The notes under the pieces were generated by a model, which saw only the letters and a list, made by a program, of their open reading frames with translations, made no database searches and was not told where the DNA came from. From Methylocystaceae bacterium (GTDB lineage Bacteria; Pseudomonadota; Alphaproteobacteria; Rhizobiales; Beijerinckiaceae), in NCBI GenBank assembly GCA_003152255.1, contig PLZT01000279.1, positions 1 through 16,273 of the forward strand: a stretch of 16,273 nucleotides of DNA, in the 5' to 3' direction. Shown one piece after another: positions 1 through 6,617 of this stretch. Numbering within the stretch: position 1 is the first letter of the stretch; each line of letters opens with the position of its first letter. The position numbers and the translations under genes were made by a program.

Positions 1-2
1 GG

Positions 3-92
3 AGGGGGTGTGAACGGTTGCCCTGGACCAGGCGTCTCGACAAACCGATGAACCGTGTCAACGCCTATCGCATGATACAGCGCCGCGCTGGC
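3..92 (+). pseudogene. tyrosine recombinase (integrase) remnant
   Basis: Reading from base 3, the plus strand encodes a short stretch containing LDKPMNRVNAYRMIQRRA. This resembles the segment of phage-type tyrosine recombinases that precedes the catalytic HxFR motif in the C-terminal domain. After about base 92 the similarity stops: the translation becomes low-complexity (Gly, Ala, Val, Arg) and contains no HxFR or Tyr motif. The left part lies outside the window. I read it as a decayed integrase fragment, consistent with the mobile debris further on. The match is from memory of the family and is short, so the call is tentative. Confidence 0.4.
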
Positions 93-212
93 AAGACAGG
101 CGGCTCTGTCCCAGCCGGCGCAAGGTCGGTTGCTGGCTTGGCGGCTTGCCGTGATCAACGGCTTCCTGTAATGCGGCTCGCGCCAAGGTGCGCGTAAGCG
201 GCCTCGCCAGCG

Positions 213-563
213 CTATGGCGCACCAAACGAAAATACGAGCACATGGGAATGTCCGAAAGGAACCGGCGGATATGGTGCCGCCGTGCGAACGGCGTTGAGC
301 GCGGCCGCGTCCAGTTCGGGGACGCCGCTTGATTCCTTCAGTTGCTGATAAACGAGCTTGCCCGCTTCGTCGACATAAAACACGACCGACCCCCGACCTG
401 TCGCGCGGCGCCTATTTGCGCTCGGCGGAACGTGCGTCTTCGGCATGATGAGGCCATAGAGAATGCTTAGGTAAGTGGTCTTGGCGTGGCCCCACCGACC
501 GGCGAGGGCTTGGCTGCGCCCCCAAGTTGCATCTCCGGTGAGGGCGCCAGAGCCGCGACTTGC
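213..563 (-). pseudogene. tonB: TonB C-terminal domain, 5'-truncated
   Basis: The minus strand is open from base 563 to the stop at 213-215 (116 residues). It encodes a TonB C-terminal domain: YLSILYGLIMPKTHVPPSA, then RGSVVFYVDEAGKLV, then SSGVPELDAAALNAV and a proline-rich AAPYPPVP. In TonB this domain contacts outer-membrane transporters, driven by ExbB/ExbD. An in-frame TGA at 564-566 closes the frame just upstream. No start codon exists before the internal Met at 446, which would cut the domain in half. A membrane anchor and a Pro-rich spacer, normally over 100 residues, are absent, so the gene is a truncated remnant. It lies 100 bases downstream of the dehydrogenase on the same strand. 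The domain call is strong; loss of function is inferred. Confidence 0.7.
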
Positions 564-662
564 TCAGGGGCGGACTTCGCCTTGCAGATCTTGGGTGCCG
601 GTCTGTCTCTTTGCTTGCCTGTTTGTCATCAAATGTCGGCGTCGGCTCTCCGCCTCTCGTGC

Positions 663-1496
663 TCAAAGCCCAATCATACGACGAAGGAACCACTCAAAAG
701 CGCGTTGGGGCAGGACGCGCTTGAGCGGCGCGATGATGCGCTGCCCGAACATCCCGACCGTGTAACGCATTTTCGGGTTAGGATCGATCAACACGCGCTC
801 GACAAGGCAAGCTATGGGTTCCGGCGTCGGCGCAACAGACTCATATTCGTCCCGCTTGCGCATGAAACGGTTAAATGCCGAACGGTAGACGCTCGTTTGC
901 GCGGCTGCGGCGATCCGGCGCTTTGCTTTGATCTGCGTTCGGAAATCGCCCGGCTCGACCAATACTACGCGGACGCCCCATGGGAGCGCCTCGAATCTCA
1001 AACTTTCACTCACGCCCTCCAAGGCGAACTTGGTCGCGCTATAGAGCCCAGTGAAGGGTAGCCCGACTATGCCGGACAAGGAGCTTATATTGATGATGCA
1101 ACCGCCCCTCTCGCGCAACGCGGGCATAGTGGCCCGGCACACGCGTAAGACGCCAAAGAAGTTCGTTTCGAACAAGGCCTTGGCCTCTTCGATCGTGCAG
1201 TCTTCAACCGCGCCCCTCATGGAGAATCCCGCGTTGTTGATCACAGCATCCAACCGACCCGCCTTGGCCAACACCGCCGCAACGCCGTCTTGAACTGACG
1301 CCTCCTCGTCGACGTTCATCGTGATCATTTCGATCCGACTATCCACCGCCGACATCGGACCCGCGCCGCGCCCGGCGCCGAAAACCCACCAGCCCGCTCC
1401 GGCCAAACGCTCCGCGCACGCTTTGCCGATGCCCGAGGTGGCTCCAGTGATCAAGACAACCCTTGCGGATGATGCAACTTTATCAACGGACGACAT
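663..1496 (-). CDS. short-chain dehydrogenase/reductase (SDR) family protein
   Basis: This 277-residue NAD(P)-dependent oxidoreductase has all classical SDR signatures. The Rossmann nucleotide-binding motif TGATSGIG is at residues 17-24 and NNAG at 87-90. The active site is Asn112, Ser139 (in NISSLSG), Tyr152 and Lys156 (YSATK). The C-terminal ~60 residues are longer than in minimal SDRs and Arg-rich, ending in FEWFLRRMIGL. The substrate cannot be read from sequence. The start ATG is preceded by a purine-rich GGGAAAAG at about 3 bases, an acceptable but not ideal ribosome binding site. Its 5' side faces the IS1595 remnant and its 3' side the truncated tonB, so native promoter and partners may have been lost. 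The sequence shows no frameshift. Confidence 0.9.
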   Translation of the reverse strand: MSSVDKVASSARVVLITGATSGIGKACAERLAGAGWWVFGAGRGAGPMSAVDSRIEMITMNVDEEASVQDGVAAVLAKAGRLDAVINNAGFSMRGAVEDCTIEEAKALFETNFFGVLRVCRATMPALRERGGCIINISSLSGIVGLPFTGLYSATKFALEGVSESLRFEALPWGVRVVLVEPGDFRTQIKAKRRIAAAAQTSVYRSAFNRFMRKRDEYESVAPTPEPIACLVERVLIDPNPKMRYTVGMFGQRIIAPLKRVLPQRAFEWFLRRMIGL

Positions 1497-1671
1497 TCTT
1501 TTCCCATCTGCGTCTGAGCATTAACTGACGCGCCCTCAATCGCCCACCGCCAAGTCCAAGGCGTCGCTGGCGCATGAGGAAGGAACGCGGTGAGCATCCG
1601 ATGCGCCACAGTCGACGATCTTATCGAGAAAGTCGTGAACCTCCACCCGGTCAACTACCAACGTTCGTCAA

Positions 1672-2291
1672 TTGAGACGGCGGAGCCTCGGCGGCCGCGC
1701 GAACGAGCATGTCGCGGTGGACGAAACCTGGGTCGGCGGTCGCACGCGCGGTGAAGGCCGAGGTGTTCACCACAAGGTTCTGGTCGCCTGCGCCGTTGAA
1801 GTGCGCCATTGTAAGCTTGGCACCGCGCAGAACCAGCGCAGAGATGGGCGCTATGCGGGACGCGTTTGGCTGGCAATAGCCGCCGACCGAAGCGCCAAAT
1901 TGCTTTGCGGGTTTGTCGATGGCGCCGTCGTCCCAGGGACGCTGATCGTCACGGACGATTGGAGCGGTTATGCCGGCCTGCGCAAGCACGGTTACGATCA
2001 CCACGCCATTGCCGCATGTGGGGATCCGAAGTGACCGAGGAGTTTCTGCCCATCATCCATCTCGTCTTCGCCAATCTCAAGACGTGGTTGATCGGTATCC
2101 ATCACGGGGTCAGCCCACAGCATCTACAAGCCTACCTCAACGAATTCACGTTTCGCTTCAACGGGCGCTTTTACCCGTTCAACGCCTTCCGCTCGTTGCT
2201 CGGCATCGCTGGTGATGCAAAGGCCTCGACCTACGCCGCGCTTTATTCCGGCGACTGGACGCACCCTACATGTAGCGGGTGTATGGGTTAA
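1672..2291 (+). pseudogene. IS1595-family transposase remnant with a one-base frameshift
   Basis: The first frame (1672-2031) begins just before the DDE-domain motif VAVDETWVGG and runs through TLIVTDDWSGYAGLRKHGYD to ACGDPK, where a TGA at 2032-2034 stops it. Re-reading from base 2031 restores VTEEFLPIIHLVFANLKTW, then GVSPQHLQAYLNEF and FRFNGRFYPF, ending at 2291. This is the expected C-terminal half of an ISXO2-like/IS1595 DDE transposase. One missing G at 2031 explains the break. The N-terminal zinc ribbon and helical region, about 100 residues in intact members, are absent. No slippery heptamer is visible at the break, and this family normally uses a single frame, so I call it a dead copy. 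The C-terminal codons overlap a small palindrome (TACATGTA near 2269) that may belong to the right end of the element. Confidence 0.85.
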
Positions 2292-2329
2292 CCGGATAGG
2301 CGAGCATCGGCGTTCTACCCGCCTCATGA

Positions 2330-3538
2330 TCAAGGACGAGAATCAGTATCAATTCGTCCCGAATTGTTGACGGTGCCGGTGAATGAGTCCACGGCGCGCT
2401 GAATAAATGCAAGAGGCCCATCGGACGCCGGAGCAGGAGTGGATTGTCTCGCTCGCCTTTTGGCCTGTGCATCGGCGATCGGCGCCGGCTTGGCGTTGCG
2501 AACAGTTGCCGCAGCTCTCGCCTTGGGTTTGTGGGCAATCGGCGTGTTCTGACTTTGACTTTGATCGCCTAATTTGGCTGGGGCAGCGGGTTCAGGCGCT
2601 GTGTTTACGCGCGTCGCCATGTCCGGCCTCGAGGCAGGAGGCGCGGCAGCAAGCGCCGAAGTGGCCGAAGGCGCTACTGTTGCCATTATAGTTGGCGGCG
2701 GCGCGTCATTGGAGAGAAGCGTGCCATCTGGCCGGATCGTGACGGCCCATATTTTCTCCGGCTCGGACGGAGCCGCCATGCCGTGTGGCTCCGCCTGCTT
2801 TTGCGCCTGCGCTGGAGGCGCCGGAACAGCAGCCGCCTCGGTCGCGAAGCCGCTATCTTCGCGCAGGGAGACCGTTGATGGCGCTTTCTCCTGCGCTCGT
2901 GTTGCGTCGACGGTTTGTTCGGCGTTGTTGACAGGCGCTACCGTCGACGACTGCGTCGACGGTCCGACAAGGCGGACGTTCTGGGTCGGCACATCTGCGC
3001 TGGTCGCGGTTTCCGCCCGTAATTCGACCAATTCGGTCTCGGTCTTGGTCATTGCAGTCTCGGACGGGTTGGGAGCCCCGGTCCAAGAAATTAAATTCGC
3101 GGTTAGCCCGGCAAGTCCGGCGATAACGATGATGGTTGCCGCGAAGAGGTAAAGCGGACGCCGCGCCCTGACGACCTCGTCAGCGATGCCGCCGTGATAG
3201 GAATCCATCGTGTCGTCCGCATAACCATAATATTTCTGTTCCTCTTTCGTGCTCGGTAACCCAGCCTGGGTAGTCGCGAAATCGGCATTGACGATGCACT
3301 CTCGCGCATGAGGGTGATCGCGCCTTGTCGGGACCTCGGCATCCATATGAGTTTCTGCGGAAAACAAGCTTTTTGGTTCGAAAATCATTTGATGGCGATC
3401 CTCGCGCCCAACGACGAGACGGGCCATTTCAACGAGAGGACCGCTCTCCCTTTGGGTTATGGCGCGCGAACGTTTTATGTTCCTTTCCAACTCCTCTAGC
3501 ATGGCTATCGCGCGCGACTTCTCCAAAGCAACGCTCAT
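2330..3538 (-). CDS. hypothetical single-pass membrane protein with Ala/Pro-rich periplasmic region
   Basis: The protein has 402 residues. The N-terminal ~125 are soluble, with a charged helical start (LEKSRAIAMLEELERNIKRS). One hydrophobic segment lies at about 128-151 (PLYLFAATIIVIAGLAGL). The remaining ~250 residues are low-complexity, rich in Ala, Pro, Thr and Gln, and end in a short helical motif (GPLAFIQRAVDSFTG). Positive residues before the membrane segment (VVRARRP) predict an inside N-terminus and a periplasmic tail. The start ATG has a strong GGAGG eight bases upstream. I do not recognise the family. The architecture resembles envelope-spanning adaptors or sensors, but nothing proves that. 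The 3' end lies 39 bases from the IS1595 remnant, and no terminator is obvious there. Confidence 0.8.
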   Translation of the reverse strand: MSVALEKSRAIAMLEELERNIKRSRAITQRESGPLVEMARLVVGREDRHQMIFEPKSLFSAETHMDAEVPTRRDHPHARECIVNADFATTQAGLPSTKEEQKYYGYADDTMDSYHGGIADEVVRARRPLYLFAATIIVIAGLAGLTANLISWTGAPNPSETAMTKTETELVELRAETATSADVPTQNVRLVGPSTQSSTVAPVNNAEQTVDATRAQEKAPSTVSLREDSGFATEAAAVPAPPAQAQKQAEPHGMAAPSEPEKIWAVTIRPDGTLLSNDAPPPTIMATVAPSATSALAAAPPASRPDMATRVNTAPEPAAPAKLGDQSQSQNTPIAHKPKARAAATVRNAKPAPIADAQAKRRARQSTPAPASDGPLAFIQRAVDSFTGTVNNSGRIDTDSRP

Positions 3539-4218
3539 GCAATTATCCTCCGGCTGCGTTCACGAATCGGACTATTCGGGCCGACCAACCCGTTGGAGTT
3601 GCAACCGCGCTTGCAGCTCTCCAGGGGTTCGCTAACCAAATTTCTTCCGGAATTCAGGCGCAAAAAAGCTGTTCCACGCTTAAGAATATGCACCAGCGTT
3701 GTTCCCAAACTTAGCCTTGCCGCAGTTAGCTTTATAAAGAATTCTTAATTGTGGCGAATCTTTGCTGCGACTTGAGGCGAGTCATTTCTCACTCTCGTTC
3801 CGCCTCTCGCGGCATTTAATGAAAAGCTTGTGACACAAGCGATCGAGCGAGCGTGATCCGTCGTCCAAGCGCTATGTCTAAATCTGGGTCGACAGCATCT
3901 ATTTGCAGGCGCGTTTGGAGGAGGGCGCGTTTTTCTCTTTCCGTAAAGGCGCCGCAAATGTCTCCACTCGGCTCACGGCATAAGGCAGGACCGTCCCAAG
4001 GCGCGCTTGCGGCTCATACCCGTTTGGTCTCACGCGTTTTTCAAGCAGGTCTCGCCATAGGCAAGGATTAATTCCTTGGCCGACTATCGCGGCGATCCCT
4101 AAAGCCATGCGCGCTCAACCGCTCATCGCCATAATTGGCCTTTGGTAACCACCGCCCCCTTAACCTCTCGGTCACTTTCTCGGTCATACCGTATGTCCGC
4201 ATCAATGAGAGGCGACAC
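3539..4218. other. intergenic region without a supported gene
   Basis: These 680 bases separate the membrane-protein gene (minus) from the gapR-like gene (plus), so they should hold two divergent promoters. The stretch around 3660-3760 is AT-rich (TTTATAAAGAATTCTTAATT near 3731) and is the likeliest promoter zone for the minus-strand gene. Several frames of 60-72 codons are open here, but none has a good ribosome binding site or a recognisable motif. I checked both strands for GGAAC-N16/17-CGTT and found none. No tRNA or other RNA gene is recognised. Confidence 0.5.
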
Positions 4219-4487
4219 ATGACAGACACGGTGGGAATCGCGGGCGATCGCATTCGCTCTTTTATCGAGCGCATCGAGCACATCGACGAAGAGATAAGGC
4301 GTTGAACGAGGGGAAGAAGGAGATTTTGTCCGAGGCTAAAGGCGAAGGCTTCGATGTGAAGGTGCTGAAAGAAATCCTTCGGCTGCGCAAGCGGGACAAG
4401 GACGAGCGCGATGAACGCGCGTCACTGCTCGACCTCTATCTCAAGGCCATGGAGACCACAGAATCCCCGCAAACGAAGGCCGCGTAG
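4219..4487 (+). pseudogene. GapR-family (DUF2312) protein, split by a one-base frameshift
   Basis: The ATG at 4219, with GAGAGG seven bases upstream, starts MTDTVGIAGDRIRSFIERIE, the standard DUF2312/GapR N-terminus. The frame ends after 28 codons at a TGA (4303-4305). The shifted frame from 4302 continues the family exactly: LNEGKKEILSEAKGEGFDVK, KEILRLRKRDKDERDERASL, LDLYLKAME, ending at 4487. Restoring one G near 4299 (AGGCG to AGGGCG) gives a normal protein of about 89 residues. GapR binds overtwisted AT-rich DNA in Alphaproteobacteria and is essential in Caulobacter; paralogs occur on mobile elements. The stop and a possible TTG start overlap as TTGA, so coupled translation of two pieces is conceivable, but a mutation or sequencing error is simpler. 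A strong terminator follows. Confidence 0.85.
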
Positions 4488-4502
4488 GGTAGCACGCGCA
4501 AA

Positions 4503-4540
4503 AAGGAGGGCGCTCGACGCTGCCCCCCTCCTTATTTTAT
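4503..4540 (+). terminator. rho-independent terminator of the gapR-like gene
   Basis: The 8-bp arms AAGGAGGG (4503-4510) and CCCTCCTT (4526-4533) pair perfectly, with an inner GC-rich loop, followed by ATTTTATT. It lies 15 bases after the stop codon at 4487. Confidence 0.85.
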
Positions 4541-4845
4541 TGATTGCGGGACGCTCGCCGCGGTTGAACACACACTCGCTCTTGAACTAGCCCAGACCTG
4601 GTCGGTTCCGCAGACGGTCGTGAAGACTGCCGCTCAACGCCAAGGCGATCGAGACCGTGGCCCCGCCCTCGGCTTGATCCGGACAACCTGTTCCGAGCCA
4701 GTCTGTGCGGCATTGCCGTCTCCTTGTGCGGCAACACTGATCACGGAGATTGGAGATTCAAGTGTCGCTAAAGAAGCAAGAGGACGCCCGCCGGAGGGCG
4801 GGCTTTCAGAGTCCTACCGATCGAACCGGCCCCATCAGTTGGGTT
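4541..4845. other. intergenic region; no ecfG
   Basis: This 305-base stretch sits directly downstream of nepR on the minus strand, where many Alphaproteobacteria carry ecfG. I read all frames and find no sigma-2 or sigma-4 region and no convincing ORF. The only clear structure is a GC-rich hairpin at 4786-4803, listed separately. Confidence 0.55.
4786..4803 (-). terminator. GC-rich hairpin downstream of nepR
   Basis: The arms GCCCGCC and GGCGGGC pair perfectly around a 4-base loop, 43 bases past the nepR stop. On the minus strand it is followed by a pyrimidine-rich run (TCCTCTTGCTTC) but not a true T tract; on the plus strand only TTTC follows. It probably ends the nepR transcript, perhaps with help from Rho. 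Confidence 0.5.
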
Positions 4846-5016
4846 CTATCTCTTGCCAGGGGCTTTGCTTCCCGCTGAGGAAGGGATGGCGGTGGTCTCC
4901 AATCTATCCAAGAGATCAAGAAACCGATCTGGCACTGGCTGGGAAACGACATCGTCGTAAAGCCCGCGTAACTCCCTGCTGATTTGTTTGCCTATGTCGT
5001 TCGACGGTCGCCCCAT
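4846..5016 (-). CDS. nepR: NepR family anti-sigma factor
   Basis: NepR sequesters the EcfG general-stress sigma factor until phosphorylated PhyR captures it. The 56-residue product has the two conserved NepR helices: IGKQISRELRGLYDDVV (residues 8-24) and VPDRFLDLLDRLE (28-40), joined by SQP. I chose the ATG at 5014-5016 because a perfect AGGAGG sits six bases upstream and the length matches the family (about 55-70). The frame stays open upstream to an ATG at 5214, with AGGAG only three bases before it. That longer 122-residue form would add 66 residues with no family match. The gene is divergent from phyR, the usual partner. An EcfG-type promoter at 5286-5310 reads toward it and implies autoregulation, with a leader of about 260 bases. 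No ecfG follows. Confidence 0.9.
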   Translation of the reverse strand: MGRPSNDIGKQISRELRGLYDDVVSQPVPDRFLDLLDRLETTAIPSSAGSKAPGKR

Positions 5017-5394
5017 CGCTGACCTCCTCATCGCGCCGTCCCTGAGAGTCGGCGTTTCCGCCTTCACCACGCGTCTATGCGGTGCCAAGAACTCCGCCGT
5101 TCCTGTCGCCCTGCTCCCTGGCCTCGAAGAACCTGTAATCGCAGCTTCACGTTCGTCCCCATTTTCCCACTGTTTCCGCTCCACGACGACATTGTTTCGG
5201 ATACTATTTCTCATCAGCTCCTCGTGGGTTGCTGTGAATCTTTTCCCTTACGAACAGACGTGTTACAGATATGCTGCATTGCGATAACGCGGACCATCTG
5301 GAAAGGTTCCATTGCAAAAGTTGGCTATTTGAAGCAAGAGAGCTTCGCGCAGCGGCAAAATGCCGCTCTTTGGGTCCAACTGAGAGGCAAATTG
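5017..5394. other. divergent nepR-phyR intergenic region
   Basis: These 378 bases hold the control signals for both genes. The one well-supported site is the EcfG-type promoter toward nepR. I see no matching GGAAC-CGTT promoter toward phyR. A 66-codon open extension of nepR covers 5017-5214. Its coding status is doubtful. Confidence 0.55.
5286..5310 (-). promoter_or_regulatory. EcfG-type general stress response promoter upstream of nepR
   Basis: On the minus strand GGAAC (5310-5306) is followed by exactly 16 bases and then CGTT (5289-5286). This is a perfect match to the published alphaproteobacterial EcfG consensus GGAAC-N16/17-CGTT. It points at nepR and starts 96 bases upstream of the phyR start on the other strand. 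I checked the other GGAAC occurrences I could find on both strands. Only one other gave the right spacing, and it lies antisense inside a gene. Confidence 0.8.
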
Positions 5395-6222
5395 ATGTCG
5401 ATCTCTGGAGATATTAAAGCGCATATTCCTTACTTGCGGCGCTTTTCTCGAGCTCTAACTGGGACGAGAGAAGGGGGCGACGATTACGTCTTGGCGATGC
5501 TCGAAATCATCGTCGCCGATCAAAGCAAGATTAGCGCCATCGAGAACCTAAAGATCGCTCTTTATCGTCTGCTTCTCCAGATTTGGAGAGCCACTCCGAT
5601 CAATGCCCATGCGGAGCACTCTGCCGAACAAGGGAAAGGGAATGAGATCGCGGCGCGGCGTAACATCGACGCCATATCCGCTTTGCCGCGCCTTGCCTTC
5701 CTTCTGAACGGGCTGGAAGGGTTCAACCTCGCCGAAGTCGGCCGCATACTCGACGTTTCCGAAGCCCTCGCGGGAACATTGGTCGAGGCCGCCAATATTG
5801 AAATCGCCGACCAAATCGCGACCAACGTCCTTATTATTGAAGACGAACCGCTGGTTGCGTTCGATTTAAGAGAAATCGTCGAGGGGCTCGGACACAGCAT
5901 TGTGGGCGTAGCGCGCACGCACGCGCAGGCCGTGGCGGCGATCGCCGTGAGCAGGCCCGGCCTAATTCTCGCCGACATCCAGCTCGCGGACCGCAGTTCC
6001 GGGATCGAGGCCGTCAATGAAATCCTCGGTAGTCTGTCGACGCCGGTCATCTTCGTGACCGCCTATCCGGAACGCTTTCTCAACGGCGAGCCGCCGGAGC
6101 CCGCATTCCTGATCGCCAAACCCTTCAGCGTGGATGGCCTGAAAGCCGTCATCAGCCAAGCCCTGTTTTTCGACAAGCGCGCTCACCGCAAGGATGCTGA
6201 CAAGACGGCTTCGTCCGCCTGA
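5395..6222 (+). CDS. phyR: PhyR general stress response regulator
   Basis: PhyR has a sigma-like N-terminal domain that mimics EcfG and a C-terminal receiver. When phosphorylated it binds NepR and releases EcfG. Here residues 1-135 are the sigma-like domain, including a sigma-4-like segment ALPRLAFLLNGLEGFNLAEV. Residues 143-260 are the receiver, with acidic pocket Glu149-Asp150 (IIEDEP), phospho-acceptor Asp194 (ILADIQL), Thr222 in the VIFVTAYPERF stretch and Lys242 (AKPF). These match known PhyR proteins closely. The chosen ATG gives 275 residues, near the family length, and has GAGAGG seven bases upstream. The frame is open further upstream, but no homologous residues lie there. It is divergent from nepR. 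A histidine kinase to phosphorylate it is not in the window. Confidence 0.95.
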   Translation: MSISGDIKAHIPYLRRFSRALTGTREGGDDYVLAMLEIIVADQSKISAIENLKIALYRLLLQIWRATPINAHAEHSAEQGKGNEIAARRNIDAISALPRLAFLLNGLEGFNLAEVGRILDVSEALAGTLVEAANIEIADQIATNVLIIEDEPLVAFDLREIVEGLGHSIVGVARTHAQAVAAIAVSRPGLILADIQLADRSSGIEAVNEILGSLSTPVIFVTAYPERFLNGEPPEPAFLIAKPFSVDGLKAVISQALFFDKRAHRKDADKTASSA

Positions 6223-6393
6223 CCCAAGCCGCTGGAGTTCGAGAACGGCTGGGCCGCAGTCGTCCCCGGAGCCAGTCCGTGAACAAGGGAGAAAGCCACG
6301 GCTGACGCCGGTTGTCCTTGCTTTGGCGAATCGCGGCGTTAGGGAGTGTCCAAACTTTGACGAGAAGTGAGCAATGGCCCCATGGCGAAAAAC

Positions 6394-6443
6394 ATAGGCC
6401 GAATGGCGATTGGCGCGCTATCGAGTGATGAGCTTCGGCCTAT
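6394..6443. repeat. 10-bp perfect inverted repeat downstream of phyR
   Basis: ATAGGCCGAA (6394-6403) and TTCGGCCTAT (6434-6443) are perfect inverted copies 30 bases apart. The preceding GGGAGTGTCCAAACTTTGAC near 6342-6361 looks like the terminal repeat of an insertion sequence. I found no second end in the window, so this could be the stub of a lost element. A second hairpin, TGGGGG-CAT-CCCCCA, follows at 6452-6466. Confidence 0.5.
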
Positions 6444-6503
6444 TCTCCATGTGGGGGCATCCCCCAGCCCCCAATTTCTTCCCTCTTCTTAATGCTCACT
6501 TAG

Positions 6504-6529
6504 CCCGGCTCCAGGCCGGGTTCTTTTTT
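6504..6529 (+). terminator. rho-independent terminator after phyR
   Basis: The stem CCCGGC (6504-6509) / GCCGGG (6515-6520) with a 5-base loop is followed by TTCTTTTTT. It is 280 bases beyond the phyR stop and is the first clear terminator on the plus strand. Confidence 0.8.
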
Positions 6530-6554
6530 GCCCATCTCGTCGCCAACATGCGGT

Positions 6555-6587
6555 CGAGCGCGGATGTAGCGACGGGCTGTTTTTGCG
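6555..6587 (+). repeat. copy 1 of a dispersed hairpin/T-tract element
   Basis: This stretch of about 33 bases has the core AGCGCGGATGTAGCGA (6557-6572), then CGGGCTGTTTTTGCG. It matches 10673-10706 with only two or three differences. Here the left arm is degenerate, leaving only GTCG/CGAC paired, so it is a poor terminator. The internal segment is conserved 15 of 16. It ends 30 bases upstream of the SRAP start. Confidence 0.6.
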
Positions 6588-6617
6588 TTTGAACGCGCGC
6601 GCGTTACGGTCTCCGCC

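Noticed and set aside
486..1061. A 191-codon open frame on the plus strand
   Set aside because: It is antisense to the SDR gene and the tonB remnant. The peptide has no recognisable motif.
2574..3152. A 192-codon open frame on the plus strand
   Set aside because: It is antisense to the Ala/Pro-rich part of the membrane-protein gene. GC-rich repetitive coding often leaves the opposite strand open, and there is no motif or supporting ribosome binding site.
3899..4108. A 69-codon minus-strand frame (MALGIAAIVGQG...)
   Set aside because: It looks somewhat protein-like at its start but has no ribosome binding site, poor codon bias and no recognised family.
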